A stretch of 64,000 nucleotides of DNA from Taxillus chinensis. Lineage: Eukaryota > Streptophyta > Magnoliopsida > Santalales > Loranthaceae. Location: positions 5,990,062 through 6,054,061 of the forward strand of contig CM042085.1 of assembly GCA_023512835.1 (NCBI GenBank), read 5' to 3'. A program made the position numbers and the translations under genes. Under the pieces are notes generated by a model, which saw only the letters and a program-made list of their open reading frames with translations, was not told the origin of the DNA and did no database searches. Below, piece by piece: positions 22,701-34,900 of the stretch (position 1 is the stretch's first letter; each line of letters opens with the position of its first letter).

Positions 22701-24393
22701 TATCCATCATAGTCTGATTTCACTTGCTTTCTTCTTTATTTTGCTGTTATTTTTTTCTCCCCTCATTGTGCACATGCAATCCAATAGTGTGTTGTGAGAT
22801 AAATGATCGGGTTTCTTCAAGAATCATAAATGATTTTATTGTAAGTGCCCCCCATGTACTGAAATACTACAAGGAATATCCAAGTATGTTTTGTCTTTGA
22901 AGATCTGTTTGTATACTTTTGGTAATAATTAAAACTCGCATAATGTTCAAATGGCCCTATGGCCCTAAGTGAATTTATCTTGAATGATTGAATCGGTGCA
23001 TCATCATATCATGGGTTTATAGGCGAGTTAATATATTTCTTTTCCTAAATGGCGAGTTAATGATAAATAAGGAATAATGATGTGATTGCAATTTTGTGTC
23101 ATGTAGGTATATGTCCAAGAGATTAATGAGCACAAAAGAACATTGCTTCTTGTTAACAAGGCAGATCTCTTACCATTAAGTGTCAGGTCAGCATCCTCTT
23201 TGCCATGCCTTGTTTTCTATCAATCAAGTCTCTAGTTCTTCCATCACTTAACGTTTCCATTGCTTGGCATCACTTGCAGGGATAGATGGGCCGAATACTT
23301 CTGCCTGCATGATATTCTATATGTATTTTGGTCTGCTAAAGCTGCTTCTGCAGCTCTTGACGGGAAAGACATTGGTGCTTTATGTGAGATGCAGAACGGG
23401 CATAAGTTGAGTGATGCTGATACAAAAATATATGGCAGAGATGAGCTTTTAGCTCGTCTACAGTCTGAGGCAGAAGAAATTGCCAATATGCGGATGCCAG
23501 GTTCTGCTGCTAATTCAGTAAATTCACCGCGTAGGAGTGTCGTTGTGGGATTTGTGGGGTATCCAAATGTGGGGAAGAGCTCAACCATTAATGCATTGGT
23601 AGGGGAGAAACGGACAGGTGTCACATCTACCCCAGGGAAGACTAAGCATTTCCAGACATTGATAATAAGTGATAAGTTGACTTTATGTGACTGCCCTGGA
23701 TTGGTTTTCCCATCCTTTTCAAGCTCAAGATATGAGATGATTGCTGCTGGGGTTTTGCCAATTGATCGGATGACTGAGCATCGCGAGGCTGTACAAGTGG
23801 TGGCCAATAGAGTCAAGAGACATGTCATAGAGGCTGTCTACAATGTATTGTTGCCAACACCCAAGCCATATGAACCTCAGTCTCGCCCCCCACTGGCATC
23901 AGAATTGTTGAGGGTTTATTGTGCCTCTCGTGGTTATGTAGCTTCAAGTGGGCTGCCTGACGAAACAAAAGCTGCTCGCCAAATTCTGAAACATTACATT
24001 GATGGGAAGTTGCCTCATTTTGAACTGCCTCCAGGGTTCTCTGATGATGAAGGCAAGCTGGAAGATTCGGAAGCACCCAACTTGTCTGAGGACCCTGATG
24101 CAGATTCATCTGAAGACATTGAAGCTCCTCAAGTTTATGAAGGCAATGAAGTTTCAGCCAAACTTCTGGATGTGCTAGATGACCTTAAATCTTTTGATGT
24201 GTCGAATGGACTGAGTTCTGCTGTGACTAGTGTCAAGAAAAAGCAGCCAAAGGCGGCCCACAAGCAACACAAGAAACCTCAGAGGAAAAAAGATAGAGGC
24301 TGGAGGGTTGGCAACGATGGTAGTGACGGAATGCCAGTAGTTAGAGTGTTCAGAAAGCCTGCGAATGTGGGTGCTGTAAACGCTGTCAGTTAG
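19738..24393 (+). CDS. LSG1: LSG1-type circularly permuted GTPase (60S ribosome maturation)
   Basis: Seven exons, 19738-19961, 20641-20742, 20829-20915, 21485-21578, 22475-22531, 23107-23186 and 23280-24393, join in frame to 585 aa. LSG1 GTPases act in the cytoplasm to release the export adaptor NMD3 from pre-60S ribosomal subunits. The motif order is permuted: G4 (NKAD, residues 205-208) comes before G1 (GYPNVGKSS, 308-316) and G3 (DCPG, 352-355), as in the YlqF/YawG group. Also seen are the basic N-terminus (GLGRALVKHH, KDKNRGFRNQHKK), PFEKNLDIWRQLWRVLERSD, VMVVDARDPLFYRCPDLE, an acidic stretch near 460-500 and a Lys-rich tail (KKKQPKAAHKQHKKPQRKK). The start has A at -3 and G at +4. Intron 3 (about 570 bp) and intron 4 (about 900 bp) are AT-rich. 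A truncated copy of the MATH gene tail lies about 150 bp past the stop. Confidence 0.93.
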
Positions 24394-24539
24394 TTGCATA
24401 AACCCTGTATTAGTAAGTGAAGGTGGGGGTCATGCTTTGCTGTTTCACTAATGTTACATTTTTCGATCATGGCCGCAAGTGCTGATTTGGTGAAACCCTG
24501 GCTTGTGACCACCTTACACCCCACGTTCAAACACCAGTC

Positions 24540-24945
24540 GAGAAAGGATGGCATCATTTTATAGGAAGAAGATATGGTTGGACAGAGAGAGAGAGAGAGG
24601 GCAAAGAATGGGATTGCTGCAATTGAGACCAACTGGACTGGTTTTATCTCTCTTTTCAAGGATCAGAGGAGGAAATATTTTTTGCCAGTGTTGCTTAGTC
24701 CTTTATTTAAGTTTTGTTTCTTTAAGCATCGGTAAGATTGATTTGCTTAACTTACCAAAACGAAAAAAAAAGTTTGGTTTGCAATACTGCTATATGCTTA
24801 TGCCGGGATCCCATTTTGAGGAACTTGGTGTTTATAAATCTTTTGCCTGCAGTGTTCCTGATCATTTGAATCCCTTTTGACCAATGGCCATTTATTTTCT
24901 CATTTTGTTTGCATAGTTGTAAGAAACGATGCTCACGTCCTATTG
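24540..24945 (+). pseudogene. Truncated duplicate of the MATH/coiled-coil gene tail
   Basis: This stretch matches 16185-16690, the last coding part and 3' flank of the MATH gene. It starts with GACATCATT-like sequence and then has GATATGGTTGGAC, GGCAAAGAATG, GATTGCTGCAAT and GACTGGTTTTATCTCTCTTTT in the same order. It also has the flank words GATTTGCTTAACTT, CTGCTATATG, GGGATCCCATTTT and CAATGGCCATTTATT. The coding part is broken by an extra GA-repeat run, and there is no MATH domain, so it cannot encode the protein. It lacks the big homopolymer blocks. It may now serve as 3' UTR of LSG1. Confidence 0.85.
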
Positions 24946-25480
24946 GTTGAGCTGCTGCTTGTAGCATCCTTCCAGGTTCTTCTGTTCTTGTTTATTCCCT
25001 TCGCCTTCTGCTTGACATCATTGGTTGCAAGTCTTGTTTTCTGTAAAAAATTAGGTTATATTCTTTTAAGGTTTATCTTTCTCCTTGTCTTCCGTTTTAA
25101 CAATGATTGATGATATGCTTTGGGTAAAAAGAGGAAATTTTTGAGGATGATGATGAGTATAGCTTGGTGGTTAAAGCATCGAAATTTGGAGTGGTTGTTG
25201 AGAGAGTTTATTAGGAAAATTTGGAGTGTTGGAACTATTCTCTCAAGAATAAAATTATTATTATGTAACTGCTACCGTTATAATTGATGTTGGTTTTTAG
25301 CTCTTGGTTTTTAATATAAGTCCTTACAATTTTTTCGGTTTCTCGAGTACCAAGATATTAAATTAATATATTAATTTTAGTCATTATATATTATTACTAC
25401 AAGGGCATAACTTGTCTCGAACAGATGGCGTGGCGGCAGTGAGGGTTAAGGCTGTTACGTGTTAAAACTTTTATTCTCTC
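24946..25480. other. AT-rich spacer, nothing recognised
   Basis: No coding or repeat signal that I can name. Confidence 0.4.
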
Positions 25481-25481
25481 T

Positions 25482-26103
25482 CTACTGCAATACTTAGAAA
25501 CCATCCCCGTGCGGGCGAGGCACACGGTGGTGTCAAGCCCCACCAGCCACTGCAGCACGTTGCCTGGGCTTCCAATCCTACCTATACTCACCATCAAGAA
25601 GCTTCGGCATTCCATGGAAGCCTTCAACTCCATCTGCCAATGGATCTCATTCGAGTACAGCAAGACCGTGGAGTGCCGCTACTACACTTTCACCGTTAAG
25701 AAGCCCACAAAGGAGGCCGTGAATCTGCTGATCTCCATCGGATAGAGTAAGACCTTCCTATTATGAAATCACCATATCTAAGAAGTTGAAGTAAATTTTT
25801 ATTGGGATGTTTTTCGTTTAAAAAAAAAAAAGAAGTGAAAAAGGAAGTTAATTATATTTTGCCGTCGGGGCAGGGAATGGCCTGTTATGTTGCCCCATCA
25901 ACACGCTGAAGTTGAACGGGTGTGTGGACTGGGTGGCTGGGCTGATGCACTTCGGAAATGGAGGGAGCATCAGGCTTGATGGTGAGTGAGAGGAAGGTTG
26001 GAAGCCCAGTCAACGTGATGCAAGGGTTGGTGGAGCTTGACAATGCCTTGTGCCTTGCCCACAAGATCCTTTTTGACAGGGGCGGTTTTCGAGTATTGCG
26101 GTA
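25482..26103 (+). pseudogene. Decayed coding-like stretch of unknown family
   Basis: Two GC-richer blocks look like former exons. The first (25482-25745, ends in TAG) reads ETIPVRARHTVVSSPTSHC, GLPILPILTIKKLRHSMEAF, NSICQWISFEYSKTVECRYY and VKKPTKEAVNLLISIG. The second (about 25872-26103) reads GNGLLCCPINTLKLNGCVDW, VAGLMHFGNGGSIRLDG, then shifts frame to ERKVGSPVNVMQGLVELDNA. The compositional bias and third-position GC suggest real ancestral coding sequence, but I do not recognise the protein. The frame change and the lack of start and end make it a broken gene or captured fragment. A distant alternative is a small functional gene with unusual splicing. Confidence 0.4.
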
Positions 26104-26159
26104 AAGAGAGGGGTAGAGGAGAGCGGAGAAAAATTGAATGGAAATAAAAGTTTAACACG

Positions 26160-27940
26160 TGGCAGCCTTAGCTGCTGCCACGTCATCAGGTTATAGAAGT
26201 CTCCTTCAACTTAAGTTGAGGCAATTTATGTGCTTAATTTAATATTTTAAATTAAAATTGATATATATAATTTTATAAATTATTTTATTTTGACGAAATC
26301 AAATCACTTGGACATTAAAAGAAAAATTATTGTGAAGATTTAATTATTTTATATAGCAATTAATATATATTATGCAAATAAATATTATTGTAAGAATTTA
26401 ACTAGTTTACATGATAATATTTAAAACACTCATAAAATAATTAAATATTTCAATAAATTTGATTACATTAAGTAATATTGACTACAAATGTGACTCGGTA
26501 TTTGTGTTTCACTATAAATTTTGTTAAAATTTTAAACTTTGAGGCAATGACTAGCTAAATTTGATTATATTTTAAGTTAAAATTTGTGGCTAATATTGTT
26601 TCATGTAAATAAAGTTATTGAAACATTTAACTATTTTACCGTAAGTAACTGGTGATAATATTAAAAAAAACAAATTAAAGCACCGCATGGAAATATTAGT
26701 CCACGTGTGATTGCCATTTAGTCGATAATTTGTGCAGATGTGGTTTTATTGGGAAGCGGTGAGTATATTACGGAATGGCTCAAGGAAGGACAATGAGACA
26801 TCACCCATAACGGAACCATTAATAATCATAATAATAAATTAGAAAATCTTCAAACGGCGCAATCCGGTATACATATGGCACTTAAGGGCATCCATTCATG
26901 TTGGTCTTCTTCTGTGGGTAAGGCTTCTTGATGCTGCAAGGAGTGAGGGTGGAGGCGGTGTCACGACATTTGTTCTAGAGGTCGGTGATGATGCTATAGT
27001 GGAATAAGATTCGGATCTGCTGTTGTACAGTGTAAGAAATTGAGATTAAAGTTACGTGTCATAAATTTATTGGTCACCGTTTATGTATCAAGAATGGTAT
27101 TATCGGTCTAAAGAGACACTCTAACAAATAAAGAAGCAATGGTTTAAGTCATCGGTTTCCCAGGGCATAGCTTAGCTCTTTTGGTAATGATTTCACTCTC
27201 TGAATGACAATATTATTCCATCCTAACCCGTTTCGATATAGGTTATTCTTATTCGATTTAATCCGTTCCAAAAAATATATACAAATTCTCAAGTTTAATC
27301 TGATCAGTTGCCATATCTACTCTATTTATTAAATAAACCTGTCCACTATTGAGCTTAATGGATTTGTGAATGAAAGAATTAGCCACAAATGATTTAATTT
27401 TTGAATCTAAGCGATACACACCCTTATATACAACTATTACATACGAGAATAAGCTGAACCAAAATAGACATTGTTGAAAAATATCCTCATTTTTTTAAAA
27501 CTTATTAACAACCAAACCCTAATATTTTCTTCTTAGTCAATCCTTCTTCTCCGTTTGGTCATGTTCTCCGTGATTTTTGAAGAATCAGGGCTCCTAAAAT
27601 TCTAGTATCAAATTGAAAGAAAGTCAACAAAGAAAACAATGAATATGGACCGTAGATTCCTGGGTGGGCCACATTGCTAACGTGGATAACCCACATGGCA
27701 TGCACTTGGATTTTAAAAGCAAACAAACAAACAAATTGCTAGGAAATCAGGTCATTAAGTTGGATTTAAAGAATTTTATTTACGAAATTCGCAGGTGGGG
27801 GCATTTAAAATTTTAATTATGGTGTAAAAAAAAAAAAAAGAAGAAGATTTTATAACTTGTCAGATATAGATAGAAAAGAGCACTCCATTCAAAAGTTGTG
27901 TGTATATGTACACCTCCTTAAACTTTTAACGTACATCCAA
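26160..27940. other. Intergenic region between the decayed stretch and XRN
   Basis: AT-rich, with no gene recognised. A small C-rich minus-strand patch at about 26870-27010 reads like a short coding remnant (TASTLTPCSIKKPYPQKK) without a recognisable domain. Likely XRN 3' flank from about 27900. Confidence 0.4.
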
Positions 27941-27993
27941 AAGGGAGAACTCATAAACCAGACAGAGGCGGCATGACTCCTTCAAACAACCTA

Positions 27994-28912
27994 TCAACGT
28001 CCTGCCGTTTCCGCGGTATCTGGGAACCAGCCTCTCGACCTTCCCGTTGGAAACGGATTCCTGGAAGCATGCTGGCTGCTACCGCGTGCCAGTACTGCAC
28101 TAGCATATGAATGACTCGGCTGAGAATTGCCCGCACGGCCCCATGGGCCATTGGGCAGTGATTGTGCAGAAGGGGATAGAGGCCAGTTACCATATGCCTG
28201 TGCTGCACTAGTAGATGCATTATGATGTATCTGAGAATTGACCGCAGAGGGTGCAGGGGGCCTCCATGGCCCCCGCTGCCATACATTGTCGTTGCTATAA
28301 ACCACACCATTCACAGGACACAACAAACTGGTTGCTCTTGGTGCAGACTGGAATCTACCAGTTGGCCTCGGGTCAGGATATGGGTTCTGCTGCCCCACAT
28401 AGTTACTGTAATGAGCCATTGAATTTCGAGGACGGTGGTAAGAATTGCATCCTATTGGTGTTGGATGTAAACTCTCAGGTGGCATTGGACCTCGGCTTGG
28501 CCAAGATATTTTCAAGTTGTGGAAGCGTGTGCTGTCAGGAGCTTGGGGAGAGACTCTACCAAAAGATGAACCAGTGCCAGCTCTTCCCAGGCCAGCACCA
28601 CCATAGTCAGGTCTTGCTCTCCCTGTGGGGTTGAAGTGGACGGAATTTCCACCAGAGGGTTCATAAAAGGGACTAGGTTTGGCTCTTCCCCTGCTCCGAC
28701 CCGAATTCACGTCACTCCTCCCTCGCCATCCACTGCTTGAGCTTGGGGGCATTGGGACATCAGAACAACTAGTTGAATTATATTTCTGATGAGAACCAGT
28801 AGCTCCCTTTGTGGATTTCCAATTATGACCAGTAATGGCATTCCTGCTACTTTCTTGGTATGACCTGTGTAGTGATGAATTTTACAATTGACATTAGTTG
28901 TCAATTTCATAT

Positions 28913-28954
<42 letters not shown>

Positions 28955-31900
28955 GAATTGTCAACCTGGGTTGGCTTCCATGGTATTCATGCCACAACTG
29001 GGTTTCCTGAATGTCTCGATGAAATATTGTCTGCATAATAACAAGAGTTGTTCTTCCATAGTTCTTTAGAAACAGAAACATTATCATTTTTTTCAAAAAA
29101 ATAATGTACCTTTTCATCAAATTTCACCCCGCAAAGTGGACGAGGTATATGTGGCCGAGCAAGAGGTAACTGATAAAAAATGCATCTGCAACGGACGGAA
29201 TAGGATATGGAAAATAGAAACACAGATTGGGGAGACTGAATTGGATAGTTTAGTAGATCTGGACTTACAGGACATCATCCATTTGTATGTCGTTGGGGGA
29301 TATTTGGTCACAGATTTCGGAATCCTTATGGAAAAGATCTATAAAGCCAGCAATGCCATCCCTGAAGAGTGCATAAACAGTAGAACAATGTTAAGCTTGG
29401 GTGCATAGTCAAAAATATTAGAAACACGCAGTATGGAAATGTACACATTCATCAGCATCAAAACAAACTCCCATCCCGCCTATAATTGTTGATCGAACTT
29501 TCAAGAGAACTTTGTGGCAACTAGAACAACAAGACAGTAAATTTTCAACACAAACATCTTAATAACTCAAAATTCATAATCTCACCTCAAACTATTGTCA
29601 ATTTCGATCAAAGCATTTGGCTGCTGGTTTTCACATTCCTTCCTTTTATAAACTGTCAAGATATACTTTCCAAATTCAGACATGCCTGAAAGAAACAACC
29701 TATCATGTCCAACTGCATTCCTAAAAGTTTCGCTCAACTGCAAATTGTACAATGAAATTCAATATACAAACAAAATAGGGTAACTGTAAGTCATTCGACC
29801 ATATGATATTGCAAGAGACAACCTACCTCAATCTCTTTCTCCAGCTTTCTAGTTTCAGCCAGAAGCCGGTTCTCGTCAATAAAAGGAAGCTTGCATATTC
29901 CCTTTGAGAAGCATTTTATGCATTTCATGTCATATATTGAAGCAATGGGAGCAATAAAACTATCTAACAAAAACTAGAAAATCTAAACGGAATCAGAAGA
30001 GATGTTAGCAAACCTGCCACAGGAAACGCTTCCCGCTTGAATCAACTTCAAAAGCTAACATAAAACAATGGAAGATCATTGTATCACTAATTCTTAAAAA
30101 TCTCATACAGGCAATGTAAAAGAAAACAGGCCTCTTACCAGGAGGATAAAAATCTATAATATTTGAAGTGTCATCAGTCATGAGTGGCCGGTAGGCTTTA
30201 GGAAGTGCATGAGCACTGCCAAAAAAAAACAATGATTTAGGAGACTAATAATTAGTTGGCATCTAAATGACAACTCCCCACGACATGACAAAAAATAAAG
30301 AACATTGCACTTACCTCCTAGGGGGAAGAACTCCCATTAGTTGATCAAAAGGTCGGAATGGAGAGCCCTTTTGAAAGTTGACTTTAACACGTGCTAGACC
30401 TTTCAAGTCCGAAGCAAAAGGGCCATAGTGGTATGGATAAAACCTAGTGTTAATTTTAGATATCAATTTCTGAATTGCTTTACCACTTGATCCCACTGCA
30501 ATAATTCTTATCATCGTCTCAAAATTTCTTACCATGTCCAAGAAGGAACACCTGAAAAGTAGTATAAAAGAACCCAGCAAAGCCCTACGGTGTAGCACTG
30601 AACCTAAACGTAAAAAACAGGACTTAGTACCATATGTTATCAATCAATTAGATCCCCACTATCCAATAAATTGTTAAAAAAATCAGATAACGTAAAGAGA
30701 ATAAACATACTACAGATTTCGTAGTGGTAACGATATCCTGCGGAGTCTCAGCAGAAAATTTGTACTTATAGTACCTTTCTTTCCAGCCATGACAGCCCAA
30801 TCTTACCTGTACGAGATTTCATAACATCAGCATGTTACTAATTTTAGCCGTCCAACAGTAATAAAAAGAAAAAAAAACATAAGAAAACAACGAAATTATA
30901 TACCTTGTCCAAACACAGACTATCATTTTTATACAAATCTGATTTCTTGCGCATGGATTCTCTTACTAATTTTTTTAACTCCTTTGTATTATTCCTTGAA
31001 ACCTAAAACATGGAAAAGATAGAATCATGTTACTTCAACCTGCGATGAATGCAAATTAGATATAAAATTATAATTTTGAGATTTCATGAGAAGCAATGAG
31101 ACCTCGTTAGAGTTATCAATCCAACACTTCGGCTCACTCATTGATATATCATTCTCAACAGCTGAAATTTCTATATCCACGTCATTCATACCTGAATCTT
31201 CTTCTTCCTGCATCATAGCTCTGGATTACTTAACACAAATAAAATGAAGTGTTTTAACTTAATTACTAAACTCTCACAGCATTCAAGTGTTCATTTAAAA
31301 TTCTTCTACGTCTGCGCTCTAGCCCTTCTGATCTTTTCTTGAATATTTGTTCTTCATATGTACCAACGACAAGAATAAATTTCTCAACTCTTGATAATTT
31401 GAGGTACGCTGCATTCTTCTCCCCAGCCTGATCACACAACCAACTCTATCAATATATTGAGCACAAGTAGTCTGAGCTATCCAATGGATTTCAGTAGAAG
31501 GTTATTTTCAGTTTCTCACCTTCTCCATATCCACAAGGTGACCTCCAAGATTCTTGAATTCTTTTTTGTAGACAGTCATGAGAAGGTCGATGGCTCCCTA
31601 TAATAACAAAATGGGCCAAGTTTGATATATCAATATATAGGAATCAAACAATTGTCATTAGGGGATCTTGAAAACCTTTTAGAAATTTACCTCATGGGTA
31701 TCTAATGTCGGCATGTGTGGGAGAAAATCATTCCCAGAAAAGAAGCATAGGAAAATGAAGTCATCAACAATGCGCTCAAAATCCAGGTTCTTCATATTTT
31801 CAGGAAGATCAACTATCTCCATATCAAGCTGTAAATATTCTCTTAAGATCCAAACATTCAAGAACTGCAAAATGTAACACATCATGAGCTGATGTTATTC

Positions 31901-34900
31901 AATCAATTGAGCGCTATATTGAATGACCAAAGTGAAGTCACCTCATATGGTTGTTTAATCAAAGTTGAATTTTCAAGAACCTGTGAGGATTGACAACTCA
32001 ACTGCTGTTCTTGCTTGAGCACATCCTTCAAAAATCAGAAATGTGAAAAACAGAGTTGCTCATTGAAGCATTCAAAAACAATAAATGTGATATGATATAC
32101 TACAAGAATTACAAAAGGTTCAGATTGGTTGCACCTACAACAAGAGTGGGCACAGTGGCAGACACAAATAAATATATAAATAATAATTTACCTGGTTTTA
32201 AAAAATGGTACAGCAATTATATAATAAATTGAAATTAAGAGATATTTAAACATAAATATCATATTCAAAATATTTACTCAAAATGTTTGAATCTATTTGG
32301 AATTGTGAGCAATAAAAGTTGTATAAAGTGCAGATATCAGGAAAGAAAATAAATGTAGTTAATAATAGCTTAGTTTGACAATGTTGTGCTTTAGAAGAAA
32401 CTGATTGTAGCTGTATTGAATAAAATAAATTGCTGTGAAAATAAAGAGATGAGTGTTTGATAAAATATAATTTCAAAAGTGCTTTAAATTTTAAAAATAG
32501 ATAATAAATGTTTCGTAAATTAAAAACAAGTGTTGTGAAGGCGTAAAAGACATAAATATCTTTTTAAATTATATTATAATTTAAAAAAAATAATCTAACC
32601 CCCCTCCCCTCCCCATCTCACCGTCAGCCTACCCTCTCCAGTAGCTACCGATAGTGGAGTTGTCGGATCATACCATGTGATCGCATGGGTCGAGCCCGGC
32701 GAGGAATACTCGACCCAAATCGCCATGGGCATGAACACCGAGTGAAACGAGTGAATTTGTATCCCCCTCACTGGGTCCCAGGCTTTCTTCGCCTGGAGAT
32801 CATCAGGATGGGATCCTACTCTAACACAGGTTCTTTGTCAGGGAGAAAGCTGGTGGGTCGAACCAGGATCCCTTTGCCCGATGAGCCATGGGTTCCGACG
32901 TTCGGGCATCACAAACTTATGAGGTTGGTTGGGGATGGGCACAGACCCAAGGGCCACATTAACGTTCTGGCTATCCCTCCTGTTGAAATTGAAACAGATC
33001 TTACGTGAGGCTAAAAGAGGATGATGATGGAAGGATTAGTCTTGACATCTTAATTTTTTAAAAACTGCTTCCTGAAAAAGCAGTTTCTAAAAGCAACTTT
33101 CAAATTACATATGATGTTGAAAAAAAAAAACTGAAACTTATTTTATAAGTATTTTTTTAAAAGGTTACCAAACACCTTTCACTGCTTCTGCTTATTTTAT
33201 AAGCAGAAGCAAGCTCCCAACAACAATCGCAAACTAGCCCAATATTTCACTTTTTCATATTTAAAAGTTGCTACTTATAATCTTATATGTTATACAAAAT
33301 TAATTAAATATTAATTAGGTTTAACTTTTACCTTCTAAAATTATCGATGGGCATTCATATATCATTCAAAATTCAATGGGAACATTACTGCCCCCCACGA
33401 GACTTAATAGGTCGGCACCTGAGTGGGCAGCATGGACTGGAAACAGCAAAATTGGTAAAAGGGGACACCAAGAGGTTAAAAAAGTGAAAACACACCTCTC
33501 TTAGGATTGAAAAATGAACTTCATGGGTTGCCAAAGCAAGCATTATAAGATCGGCATCCTGCAAGCACACATTTTTCAATAATCCAATGCTTGAAAGTAA
33601 ATAGCTTATGATATGAAAAGATTGATCATACCAAACCATGTAGGCAATGTCGCGTATTTGGATCATAATTTGGCCGCAAGCGCTGCAAGCGTATAAAAGA
33701 CATGATTTTGTGTTCCCCTTCGCCGGGAACATTGGCATCCGAGAGGATTACCTGAAATTCAAAATGCAGAGTTGCATTACATCTGACATTCAGAATTCAA
33801 TATGGAACATTTGAATTCATTATTATTGTAAATAAGAATTTCATTACATAACATTCAGAAGTCAACATGAACCATGAATTCATTATTATTTTAGATAAGA
33901 ATTGCATTGTTACAAGCTCACCCACCTTTATTTTTTTCCAACCAGCACCATTTTTTAACCTATTACGAATATAAATTTGGAGGGCCTTGGACAACTCATA
34001 TAAGAATTTGGTCCCAGGTGTGATAACATTGGAATCCGCAACCTCAGATTCTACATTTGGAAGAACTTGTTTCCCTTCCATTTTGAATTTCCTGCGCAGG
34101 TCATTCTCTTCATTCTCCTACAAATTTATGTAAACATTGCAGTGTTCTTTGTTATAAAAAAAAAACAAATTAACACAAATTTGAATGAAATTTGTTCAAG
34201 TTAGAGATGGCACACTGACCGCTATTTCAGCCTCTTTGGCTGCTCGGAAACGGCGAGCTCTTTGCTGATTCATTTTTGCCCGCGGTGCTACACCATCTGC
34301 AATGAAAAAAAATTGTTACGCAGTCCACAAAACACTGTCAGACTGCCTTGAATCGGGGCAGGTCTGCTTGATATCTCCCTTCTTGACATCTGCCTTGCTC
34401 GACAGTTTATTTTGTCGAGCAGATTTGGGTTATCAAGCAGACCAAGGCAATCGAGAGATATATCCAATGGGTACTCCTCTACAATCAATAAAGCTTTCCT
34501 CTCCTCTGCCCTGGCCGTGCTCTTAGCTAACTTATTGTTAGTGAACCATGTTAAATAATCTGTGTACTTTATTTGAGTTCTCTGTTTTCTTTTTCTTGTT
34601 TTCCGTTATAACAAGCACATAAAGCTTAAATGCCGTGGGTGTTGATGAATATAGTTCATACAGATGCAGTCAGATAGAAGTCTAGTTCATAAATATAACT
34701 TCGCTAACAAAAAAACAACAGAAACCAAAAAAAAAAAAAAAAAAAACATACAGCGTAGTATAAAGAAAAAGGGCAAGGCTTGGTAAAAAAAACAAATTAA
34801 AAATTAAAAGGGCTATTACCAATACCCATATCAAGTAGCTATCGGGGACATAGTCCAAAGAAAAAGGACAAGGCTTGCTTGGTAACAAAAAATATTATGG

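Noticed and set aside
25146..25200. tRNA-like words (AGTATAGCTTGGTGGTTAAAGCATC)
   Set aside because: Resembles a D-arm, but no acceptor stem, anticodon arm or T-loop (GGTTCRANNCC) follows.
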